The translations under genes were made by a program, and so were the position numbers. A model generated the notes under the pieces. It was not told the origin of the DNA and searched no databases. It saw only the letters and a list, made by a program, of their open reading frames with translations. A stretch of 64,000 nucleotides of DNA from JADGGM01 sp027307005 (GTDB lineage: Bacteria > Gemmatimonadota > Gemmatimonadetes > Gemmatimonadales > Gemmatimonadaceae). This document shows positions 54,122-61,543 of the stretch, piece after piece. The stretch lies in NCBI GenBank assembly GCA_035455745.1, contig DATIEP010000026.1:9960-73959 (forward strand), in the 5' to 3' direction. Every line of letters begins with the position of its first letter. Position 1 is the stretch's first letter.

Positions 54122-55015
54122 ATGACAACCATCAAGACCGTCGGCGTGCTCGGCGCCGGACTCATGGGCTCCGGCATTGCGCAGGTGTGCGCCCAGAGCG
54201 GATTCACGACCAAAGTTCGCGAAGTGTCCGATGCGCTGTGCCAGCGCGGCAAAGCGAGCATCGAAAAATCCTTTGCCCGCGCCATCGAGAAGAGCAAAGG
54301 CAAGGTCACCGAGGCCGATCGCGACGCCGCGATGTCGCGACTCTCCTTCACCACGAGCCTGCGCGACCTCGCGGACTGCGACATCGTGATCGAAGCCGTG
54401 GTCGAAGACATCGAAGTAAAGAACGCGATGTGGAAGGAACTGGACGGCCTCTGCCCGCCGCACACGATCTTCGCGTCCAACACCTCGAGCCTGACGATCG
54501 CGGCCATGGCCGCGGCGACGACGCGCCCGGGCCAGATGGTCGGTCTGCACTTCTTCAATCCCGTTCCGGTCATGAAGCTCGTCGAAGTGGTGCGCACCGT
54601 CACGACGAGCACGGCCACCTTCGACACGGCGTACGCCTTCGCCCGCCAGTTAGGCAAGGAACCGATCGCCGCGAAGGATAATTCGGGGTTCGTCGTCAAC
54701 CTGCTGCTCGTGCCCTATCTCGTGGACGCGATCAACCAGCTCGAACACGGCGTCGCGACCGTCGAAGACATCGACAAGGGCATGATGCTCGGCACCGGCT
54801 ATCCGATGGGACCGTTCACGCTGCTTGACTTCGTCGGGCTCGACACCACGTACAAGATCGCCGAGATCATGTTCGACGAGTATCGCGAGAAGCGGTACGC
54901 GCCGCCGCCGTTGCTCAAGCGCATGGTCCTGGCCGGGATGTACGGCCGGAAATCGGGCAAGGGGTTTTACGACTACACGGTCGATCCGCCGCGCGTGAAC
55001 GACCTCGGCCTCTAG
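54122..55015 (+). CDS. hbd: 3-hydroxybutyryl-CoA (3-hydroxyacyl-CoA) dehydrogenase
   Basis: A 297-residue NAD-dependent dehydrogenase. The NAD loop is VGVLGAGLMGSGIAQVC, the catalytic His is in GLHFFNPVPVMKLVEVV, and the C-terminal domain ends in YGRKSGKGFYDY. It oxidises 3-hydroxyacyl-CoA to 3-oxoacyl-CoA, which the thiolase upstream can cleave. The size is that of stand-alone Hbd, not the fused FadB type. Confidence 0.96.
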   Translation: MTTIKTVGVLGAGLMGSGIAQVCAQSGFTTKVREVSDALCQRGKASIEKSFARAIEKSKGKVTEADRDAAMSRLSFTTSLRDLADCDIVIEAVVEDIEVKNAMWKELDGLCPPHTIFASNTSSLTIAAMAAATTRPGQMVGLHFFNPVPVMKLVEVVRTVTTSTATFDTAYAFARQLGKEPIAAKDNSGFVVNLLLVPYLVDAINQLEHGVATVEDIDKGMMLGTGYPMGPFTLLDFVGLDTTYKIAEIMFDEYREKRYAPPPLLKRMVLAGMYGRKSGKGFYDYTVDPPRVNDLGL

Positions 55016-55031
55016 CCGCGGCTGCCGCGCA

Positions 55032-56648
55032 GTGCCGCACCTGGTCCGGGACCTCGTCTCGCGCGCTGCCTACAGTGAGGGTGCGGGCATCGCGCGCGCG
55101 GTGCCACAGGCGATCGCCACCCCGCGCACACCCGAGGAGGTCGTCGCGCTCGTCCGTTGGGCAGCCGGAACGCATGCGGCGCTGATTCCGCGCGGGTCCG
55201 GCAGCGGAATGGCGGGCGGCGCAGTCGGCGACGAGATCATCGTCGATCTGAGCCGTCAGCGAGAGATCCACGCCGTCAACCACGGAGCGTGCACGATTGC
55301 CGTCGGAGCCGGCGCGATCCGCGACGCCGTCGACGCGTCAGCCCAACGCGCCGGGCTTCGCCTTCCGGTCGATCCATCGAGCGGCGCCTTTTGTACGGTC
55401 GGCGGGATGGTGGCGACTAACGCAGCCGGCCCGCACACCCTCCGATACGGACCGATGCGGCGGTGGGTGCGGGCGCTGGACTGCGTGTTCGCCGACGGCC
55501 GGCGCGCTTCCATCCGCCGCGGCGCGCCACCCCCGCGAGACCTCCCTGCCGTGCAGCGTTTTCTCGACGACGTGCAGCCGGCGATCGCGACACTCACGCG
55601 CGAGATCAACGCCGCTCATGCGGGTGTGATCAAGGATTCGTCGGGCTACGCGCTCCGACCGTTCCTCGAGACCGGCGATCTCATCGACCTGCTCGTTGGC
55701 AGCGAGGGCACACTCGCCATGTTCGTCGGCATCGAGCTGGCCCTCACGCCGGCGCCCGGCGCCACGTCGAGCCTGCTCGCGACGTTCACGACGCTCGAGG
55801 GAGCCGTCACCGCCGCCGTGCGCGCCAGAAACTTCGGCGCATCGGCCTGCGAGCTGCTCGACAAGACATTCCTCGATGTCGTCGCCGAGGGCGGCTCCAT
55901 TCGCTTCGAGCAGGAAGTCGACGCCGTGCTGCTCGCCGAAGTCGAAGGTGAGACGGCCGCATCCGCGGAGACGAACGCACATTTGCTCCAACACGCTTTC
56001 GCCCAGTCCGGCGCATCGAGTGTGCGATTGGCGCTCGATCGCGACACCGAACACGAGCTCTGGTCGCTCCGCCACGCAGCGAGCCCGATTCTCAACCGTC
56101 TCGATCCCTCGCTCAAGTCGATGCAGTTCATCGAGGACGGTGCCGTCCCGCCCGAGCGACTTCCCGAGTACGTGCGGGGCGTCCGTCGAGCGCTGGAGCA
56201 AGTTGGAATTCGCGGCGTCATCTTCGGTCACGCGGGCGATGCGCACGTGCACGTAAATCCCCTGGTCGATGTGCGCCAACCGGACTGGCGCGACCGCATC
56301 GAGCATCTGCTCGACGCGATCGTCACACTCACGGCGTCACTCGGCGGCACTCTCGCCGGCGAACACGGCGATGGCCGTCTCCGCACGCCGCTGCTCTCGC
56401 GCGTGTGGCCCGCGTCGCTGCTCGGCGTTTTCGCCCAACTCAAGAATGCATTCGACCCGGATGGCATCTTGAATCCAGGCGTGAAAGTGCCGCTGGCCGG
56501 CCAACGCCCGCTCGGCGACATCAAGTACGATCCATCGCTTGCACCGCTCCCGGCGCTCGCTCGCGCCGCACTGGACAAGGTCGAGCGCGACAGAGCGTAC
56601 GCGTCCTCGCGTCTCGACCTCGTCGAGAGCGGACGCACGCAACGCTGA
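55032..56648 (+). CDS. FAD-linked oxidase of the GlcD / D-lactate dehydrogenase type
   Basis: A 538-residue flavoenzyme of the VAO family. The FAD-binding part has IPRGSGSGMAGG and VGGMVATNAAGPHTLRYG; the cap domain ends in FGHAGDAHVHVNP and GEHGDGRLRTPLL, the metal and substrate site of GlcD/Dld. It should oxidise a 2-hydroxyacid such as glycolate or D-lactate. No iron-sulfur subunit (GlcF) follows. The start is a GTG 16 bp after hbd. The C-terminal 50 residues extend past the usual end. Confidence 0.9.
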   Translation: MPHLVRDLVSRAAYSEGAGIARAVPQAIATPRTPEEVVALVRWAAGTHAALIPRGSGSGMAGGAVGDEIIVDLSRQREIHAVNHGACTIAVGAGAIRDAVDASAQRAGLRLPVDPSSGAFCTVGGMVATNAAGPHTLRYGPMRRWVRALDCVFADGRRASIRRGAPPPRDLPAVQRFLDDVQPAIATLTREINAAHAGVIKDSSGYALRPFLETGDLIDLLVGSEGTLAMFVGIELALTPAPGATSSLLATFTTLEGAVTAAVRARNFGASACELLDKTFLDVVAEGGSIRFEQEVDAVLLAEVEGETAASAETNAHLLQHAFAQSGASSVRLALDRDTEHELWSLRHAASPILNRLDPSLKSMQFIEDGAVPPERLPEYVRGVRRALEQVGIRGVIFGHAGDAHVHVNPLVDVRQPDWRDRIEHLLDAIVTLTASLGGTLAGEHGDGRLRTPLLSRVWPASLLGVFAQLKNAFDPDGILNPGVKVPLAGQRPLGDIKYDPSLAPLPALARAALDKVERDRAYASSRLDLVESGRTQR

Positions 56649-56757
56649 CGGCGCATCCACGGAGCGACCGCACGATGGTTTCGGCGATTCACCTTGCCGA
56701 CTAAGTTTCCCTGCGCTCGCGCCGTCCCGGCCGCATCTCTCCCACGTCGCCTCCGAC

Positions 56758-57513
56758 ATGCCCGTCTACATTCACGAGCCGACCATCTCGCTGCTCGCGC
56801 GTCCAACGTTCGCCGAGCCGTCGCACCTGCCCGTGAATTGGATCGGAGAGTCGACGGATGGCGAACGGCTTTCCGAGTTCGCTGGACGTCTCTGCTACAT
56901 GAGCCAGCGCAATCCGGCGAGCAGATCGACGCGCGAGTATATCGAGAACATCAAGCGGCAAGGGCACGGAAGCGTTCTCGAGCACGCGACGTATTCTCTT
57001 CTCCTCGAGGGCGTGAGCCGCTCGCTCACGCACGAGCTGGTACGTCACCGAGCCGGATTCGCCTACTCGCAGCTGTCGCAGCGCTACGTCGACGAGTCGG
57101 AGGCGAGCTTCGTCGTCCCACCGGCCATCATCGGCGACGAACGACTCGAGACAGCCTGGCGCGAGCAGATCGAATCGGCACAGCGGAGTTACGTGATGCT
57201 CGTCGAAGAGCTGATGAAGCGCTACGCCTGGGTCGCGGACAAAGTCCACCGCCGGAAAATGGCTCGCGAAGGAGGGCGCGGCGTCCTTCCAAACTCGACA
57301 GAGACAAAAATCGTGGTGACGGCCAACGCGCGCGCGTGGCGAACGATGCTGGAGCTTCGGTCGAGCGAAGGCGCCGAATTAGAAATTCGTCGCGCGGCCG
57401 TCGCGGTGCTCCGTCTTCTCTCGAGAGAAGCGCCGGCACTCTTTTCCGATTTCGAGATCTACGAAGCCGCCGACCGTCGTGAGGCAGCGCGCGTCGCCTA
57501 CCACAAAGTCTGA
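56758..57513 (+). CDS. thyX: Flavin-dependent thymidylate synthase
   Basis: A 251-residue ThyX, which makes dTMP from dUMP with FAD, NADPH and methylene-tetrahydrofolate. The signature reads RHRAGFAYSQLSQRY (residues 96-110). In the usual RHR-x7-S pattern the Ser follows seven residues after RHR; here eight residues separate them. The C-terminal part has AREGGRGVLPNSTETKIVVTANARAW (cited in parts: GRGVLP and TANARAW), as in other members. The ATG at 56758 is the first sensible start. No thyA is in the window. Confidence 0.95.
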   Translation: MPVYIHEPTISLLARPTFAEPSHLPVNWIGESTDGERLSEFAGRLCYMSQRNPASRSTREYIENIKRQGHGSVLEHATYSLLLEGVSRSLTHELVRHRAGFAYSQLSQRYVDESEASFVVPPAIIGDERLETAWREQIESAQRSYVMLVEELMKRYAWVADKVHRRKMAREGGRGVLPNSTETKIVVTANARAWRTMLELRSSEGAELEIRRAAVAVLRLLSREAPALFSDFEIYEAADRREAARVAYHKV

Positions 57514-57626
57514 GTCGCGCTTGGTCGCGATGACGCGCGATTGCAAGAAACACATTGCGCGATGATTTCGCGTTTCTTATTTTGCGCGCACGTGTGATGC
57601 GATGTCCGGCGACGTGAGTGGACCGA

Positions 57627-58826
57627 ATGGCGCGAATCGGATTCGCCTACAATCAGAAACCAGACGACGAGGAAGCGCGGACAGGCGAAGATGAGCCCCG
57701 CGCCGATGAAGAGCCTCCTAGTTCGTCTCGGCATCTGCGGTCGCGGATCGATGTGTCCTCTCCACTCGCGAGCGTCATTCACCCGTCGCCGGACACGTCG
57801 AGTCGGAATCACACCGACGACGAGTTCGCCGAATGGGACAGCAGCGAAACGATCGGCGCGGTCGAACACGCGCTTTCTGGCTTAGGCGAAGTCGTACGAC
57901 TCGAGGCGAACGCGGAGTTTCCCGAGCGGCTACGGGCTGAGCGGCCGGACATCGTCTTCAACATGGCGGAAGGTCTTCGCGGCGTGAACCGCGAATCGCA
58001 CGTCCCGGCCATGTGTGAGTTTTTCGAGATTCCGTATTCGGGATCGGATCCGTTCACGCTGTCGTTGTGTTTGGACAAGGCGCGCGCGAAAGAGTGTCTG
58101 GCATATCATGGCATTCCCACAGCGCCTTTCCGTGTGCTGCACGACGCGAGCACGCATCCCGGATCACTCGCGTTCCCGGTGTTCGTCAAACCGGTGCACG
58201 AGGGTTCGTCGAAGGGAATCACCGAGCGGAACTATTGCCGCACGGCGAGCGAGATGCGCGACCAAGTCGCCTTTCTGCTCGATCGCTATCGGCAGCCGGT
58301 TTTGGTCGAGCAGTTTCTGACGGGCGCGGAGTTCACGTGTGCTGTGTTGGGCAACGGGAACGAGACACACGTCCTGCCCATCGTCGGAATGAACTTTGAT
58401 GTATTGCCTAGCGGTTCGCTGCCGGTCTACGGATTCGAAGCGAAGTGGCTGTGGGACCGGCCGGACGAACCGCTCGAGATTTTTGAATGCCCTGCGCGGA
58501 TCGACGAAGCGCTGCGAGACACGATCGAACGAGTCGTGCTCGCCGCCTACCACGCGCTCGGCTGTCGCGATTGGTCGCGGATCGACGTGCGACTCGATGC
58601 GGCAGGCGTGCCCAACGTGGTCGAGGTGAACCCGCTTCCCGGGATTCTGCCCAATCCCGCAGACAACTCGTGCTTTCCCAAAGCTGCGCGCGCCGCCGGT
58701 GTGAGCTACGACGAGCTCATTCAGACATGCGTGCGACATGCTGCGGACCGGCAGGGCGTGGCCCTGCCACGCAACGCTGCACGCGTGCGCCGAGTGAGCG
58801 TCGCGCGGGCGGCGGCCTCGAGCTGA
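57627..58826 (+). CDS. D-Ala-D-Ala ligase-like ATP-grasp enzyme 1
   Basis: A 399-residue ATP-grasp ligase. The first strand (RIGFAYNQKP) is followed by an acidic, Ser/Pro-rich insert of about 45 residues before the fold resumes at EFAEWDSSETIGAVEHAL. Then come IVFNMAEGLRGVNRESHVPAM, PVFVKPVHEGSSKGI (ATP loop), and the metal/ligase site VEVNPLPGILPNPADNS. The family joins two amino acids through an acyl phosphate. It stands with a second such gene and kamA, not with mur genes, so a peptidoglycan role is unlikely. Start at the ATG at 57627. No GTTAGGC heptamer lies in this gene. Confidence 0.85.
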   Translation: MARIGFAYNQKPDDEEARTGEDEPRADEEPPSSSRHLRSRIDVSSPLASVIHPSPDTSSRNHTDDEFAEWDSSETIGAVEHALSGLGEVVRLEANAEFPERLRAERPDIVFNMAEGLRGVNRESHVPAMCEFFEIPYSGSDPFTLSLCLDKARAKECLAYHGIPTAPFRVLHDASTHPGSLAFPVFVKPVHEGSSKGITERNYCRTASEMRDQVAFLLDRYRQPVLVEQFLTGAEFTCAVLGNGNETHVLPIVGMNFDVLPSGSLPVYGFEAKWLWDRPDEPLEIFECPARIDEALRDTIERVVLAAYHALGCRDWSRIDVRLDAAGVPNVVEVNPLPGILPNPADNSCFPKAARAAGVSYDELIQTCVRHAADRQGVALPRNAARVRRVSVARAAASS

Positions 58827-58930
58827 GGTCGCATGCGAGACCGCGACGTTTGCGGAACCCGCGCGTCATCACGACGCGCTCGATCCGCCGCATCTCGGCG
58901 ACCGAAGCTCATCACGAGTTGGAGGAGCGC

Positions 58931-59995
58931 ATGAAGATTGCCCTGTTATTCGATGGACCATCGGCGCTCGGCAAGTCGGCAGACCTCGCGATCCTCGAGA
59001 CGCTCGAAGCGATCGAGGCCGTGCTCGTTGCCGACGGCCACCAGGTGACGCGATTCCCTGCCCAACCGGACGGACGCTGGGTCGAGCGCATGCGGCGCGG
59101 GAAGTTCGACCTCGTGTTCAACATGTGCGAAGGACTCGACGGCGTCGCCGCACTCGAGCCGGCCGTCATCTCGGCGCTCGAAGTGTTGGCCGTGCCGTTC
59201 ACCGGTTGCTCGTCGTGGACCGCGAGCCTGTGTCTCCGCAAGCACGTCGTCAACGCGTTCCTCGAGCGGGCCGGATTGCCCGTGCCTGCTTTCGCCGTGG
59301 TGCATCGCGGCGCGCCCGTACCCGCTGTCGGGTTTCCAGCCATCTGCAAGCCCGCTGCAGAAGACGCATCGGTCGGCGTCGAGCAGCGCTCGGTTGTTCG
59401 CACCAATCGTGCGCTCGCCGCGCGCGTCGAGGCGATGCACGAAGGCTGGGACGAAGTGCTCGTCCAACGATACATCGACGGTCGCGAAGTCAACGTCGGC
59501 ATCGTCGGCAATACCGTGCTTCCGCTCTCCGAGATCCGATTCGATGGACTGCCGAAGCGAATGTGGCGGATCGTTTCGTATCGATCGAAGTGGGTCGCCG
59601 GCAGCGATGAAGATGTCGGCGCCGTGCCCGCCTGTCCCGCGGATCTCTCGGACACGATCAGCGACAAGGTCAAAGAAGTCGCGCTCGATGCGTGGCGACT
59701 CGTCGGCGGCACCGGCTACGGCCGCGTCGACATGCGCATCGATCACGAAGGACAGCCGTGGATTCTCGAGGTGAACGCGAATCCCGACATCGCGGCCGAT
59801 GCCGGACTCGCGCGCATGGCGGCCGCCGCCGGCCTCGACTACGCCGCGCTCATCCGGACCGTCTGCGACGACGCGATGACGCGCCACGTGTTGAACGGCG
59901 ACGATCGTTGGGCATTGGCCCAACGCTTGTCCGGCGTGATGCCGGAGGCCAATGACGCCGCCGCGCTGCAGCTCGTCGCCGTCGGTCAACGCTGA
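58931..59995 (+). CDS. D-Ala-D-Ala ligase-like ATP-grasp enzyme 2
   Basis: A 354-residue ATP-grasp protein with a strong ribosome site (TTGGAGGAG) before the ATG at 58931. It begins MKIALLFDGPSALGKS and continues with LVFNMCEGLDGVAALEPAV, PAICKPAAEDASVGVEQ (ATP loop) and ILEVNANPDIAADAG (metal site). The residues around the second-substrate site differ from enzyme 1 (NANPDI versus NPLPGI), so the two are related but not redundant. They probably act on different partners or in sequence. 104 bp separate them. The first 35 codons overlap nothing. Confidence 0.85.
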   Translation: MKIALLFDGPSALGKSADLAILETLEAIEAVLVADGHQVTRFPAQPDGRWVERMRRGKFDLVFNMCEGLDGVAALEPAVISALEVLAVPFTGCSSWTASLCLRKHVVNAFLERAGLPVPAFAVVHRGAPVPAVGFPAICKPAAEDASVGVEQRSVVRTNRALAARVEAMHEGWDEVLVQRYIDGREVNVGIVGNTVLPLSEIRFDGLPKRMWRIVSYRSKWVAGSDEDVGAVPACPADLSDTISDKVKEVALDAWRLVGGTGYGRVDMRIDHEGQPWILEVNANPDIAADAGLARMAAAAGLDYAALIRTVCDDAMTRHVLNGDDRWALAQRLSGVMPEANDAAALQLVAVGQR

Positions 59996-60335
59996 TCCAT
60001 GGACGTTCCCCGAGGTAGATGGGACTCGATGCACGCGGCTCGGCGTCATTCGCCAGTCGCGCCTCAGGCATCGAGTCCTCTCCTCTCACGACTCGCTCCT
60101 CGGCGCCTTCACCCCGGAATCCGAGTCGGCAACATTCCCACAGCGCCGTCGCTGTACCGGCTGCGCGTCGCATGTGCGACGCCCCGAGGCATCGTCCGGT
60201 CGCGACGCGTCCTCCCTCCCCGAGGTCGATCGAAGGCTTCACCCAGCGTGCGCCAGCAGGTCCCGTCTTTCATCGACCCCGACGTAACACCACGATCATC
60301 TCACGCTCGCCTATCAGGCGGGGAGCCCAATCACC
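59996..60335. other. 340-bp spacer before kamA without a convincing gene
   Basis: Open frames exist on the plus strand, but none has a ribosome site or protein-like composition. An 8-bp stem hairpin (60165-60182) lies in the middle. The last 25 bp carry the ribosome site of kamA (GGCGGGGAG). It may hold the kamA promoter or a regulatory leader, but I see no riboswitch fold I can name. Confidence 0.4.
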
Positions 60336-61508
60336 ATGAGTGAGTGGCAACGCATCCTGAAGGAAGACAGCATCGCCACCCTGGAGCATTTGGCCGACCG
60401 GTTCGGTCGTGACGTCATCGACGTAGAGGCGCTCAAACCGGCCTTCGACAACTTCCAGATGCGCATCACGCCGGCCGCGCTCGAGCAGATCACTGCCGTC
60501 GGCGACCCGATGTGGAACCAGTACGTTCCCACGGTGCAGGAGCTCGAGGTCCACGACGGCATCATCGATTCGCTCGACGAGGATGCCGATTCGCCGGTGC
60601 CTAACATTACGCACCGCTATCCCGATCGCGTCCTCTTCCTCGTCAGTCCGGTGTGTGCGTCGTACTGCCGGTTCTGTACGCGCCGCCGCAAGGTGGGCGA
60701 CCCGGAAAAGATTCCGCTCAATCAATACGAGTCGGCGTTCGCGTACATCCGGGCGCATCCCGAGATTCGTGACATCGTGATGAGCGGCGGCGATCCGATG
60801 ATGCTTTCGGACCGCCGGCTCGAATTCCTGTTGCAGAATCTCCGCGCCATTCCGCACGTGGAGATCATCCGCATCGGGAGCCGCGTCACGTCGCACCTGC
60901 CGGAGCGCATCACGCCGGAGTTCTGCGAGATGGTGAAGAAGTACCATCCGGTCTACATGAACACGCACTTCAACCACCCGCGCGAGTTGACGCCGAAGGT
61001 GGTCGAGGCCCTGGGCCGCCTGGCGGACGCCGGCGTTCCGTTAGGCTGCCAGACCGTCCTGCTGCGGGGCGTGAACGATGATGTGGCCGTGATGAAGGAG
61101 CTGATGCAGCGCCTGCTCAAGGCGCGCGTGCGGCCGTACTATATCTACATGGCCGACCAGGTGGCGGGCGGCGAACATTTCCGCACGACGGTGCAGAAAG
61201 GGTTGGAGATCGTGCGCGCCCTGCGCGGATGGACGTCCGGGTTGGCGGTGCCGCACTTCGTGATCGATTCGCCCGGCGGCGGCGGCAAAGTGCCGCTGCT
61301 CCCCGAGTATGTCGAAGAGATCACCGACGACGAAGTCGTATTCCGGAATTACGAGGGCAAGCGGTTCGTGTACAAGCAGCCGCATCTTCCGGTTCCAGCG
61401 GCCGCTTGCGCGTCCGACGCCGATTCGCCCGACATCGTGCCGATCGAGATCGGCAAAACGCCGCGCCGGAAGCAGCCGGCGCGGCGCAGGAAGTCGGCCA
61501 ACGGATGA
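60336..61508 (+). CDS. kamA: Lysine 2,3-aminomutase (radical SAM)
   Basis: A 390-residue radical-SAM, PLP-dependent aminomutase that turns L-lysine into L-beta-lysine. The iron-sulfur motif is CASYCRFC (Cys107, Cys111, Cys114), the PLP lysine is Lys318 in PGGGGKVPL, and the two Asp residues that recognise the lysine side chain (Asp293 and Asp330 of the clostridial enzyme) are kept as Asp274 and Asp311 at the same offset. This argues for lysine rather than glutamate aminomutase. EpmB is the main alternative, but no efp or epmA lies here. It follows the two ATP-grasp genes on the same strand. Two GTTAGGC/GCCTAAC heptamers lie within it. Confidence 0.88.
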   Translation: MSEWQRILKEDSIATLEHLADRFGRDVIDVEALKPAFDNFQMRITPAALEQITAVGDPMWNQYVPTVQELEVHDGIIDSLDEDADSPVPNITHRYPDRVLFLVSPVCASYCRFCTRRRKVGDPEKIPLNQYESAFAYIRAHPEIRDIVMSGGDPMMLSDRRLEFLLQNLRAIPHVEIIRIGSRVTSHLPERITPEFCEMVKKYHPVYMNTHFNHPRELTPKVVEALGRLADAGVPLGCQTVLLRGVNDDVAVMKELMQRLLKARVRPYYIYMADQVAGGEHFRTTVQKGLEIVRALRGWTSGLAVPHFVIDSPGGGGKVPLLPEYVEEITDDEVVFRNYEGKRFVYKQPHLPVPAAACASDADSPDIVPIEIGKTPRRKQPARRRKSANG

Positions 61509-61514
61509 CCGTTT

Positions 61515-61543
61515 GCGTAAGGCGCGGCGGCCGCGCCTTACGC
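61515..61543. terminator. Hairpin between convergent kamA and EF-G-like genes
   Basis: A perfect 13-bp inverted repeat (61515-61527 with 61531-61543) with a 3-nt loop occupies the short gap between the convergent genes and includes the stop codon of the EF-G-like gene. No T-tract is present. A shared terminator is the natural reading. Confidence 0.6.

Noticed and set aside
60165..60182. An 8-bp stem hairpin in the kamA leader as a lysine riboswitch
   Set aside because: The surrounding sequence shows none of the multi-helix core of the lysine riboswitch; a short stem alone is not evidence.
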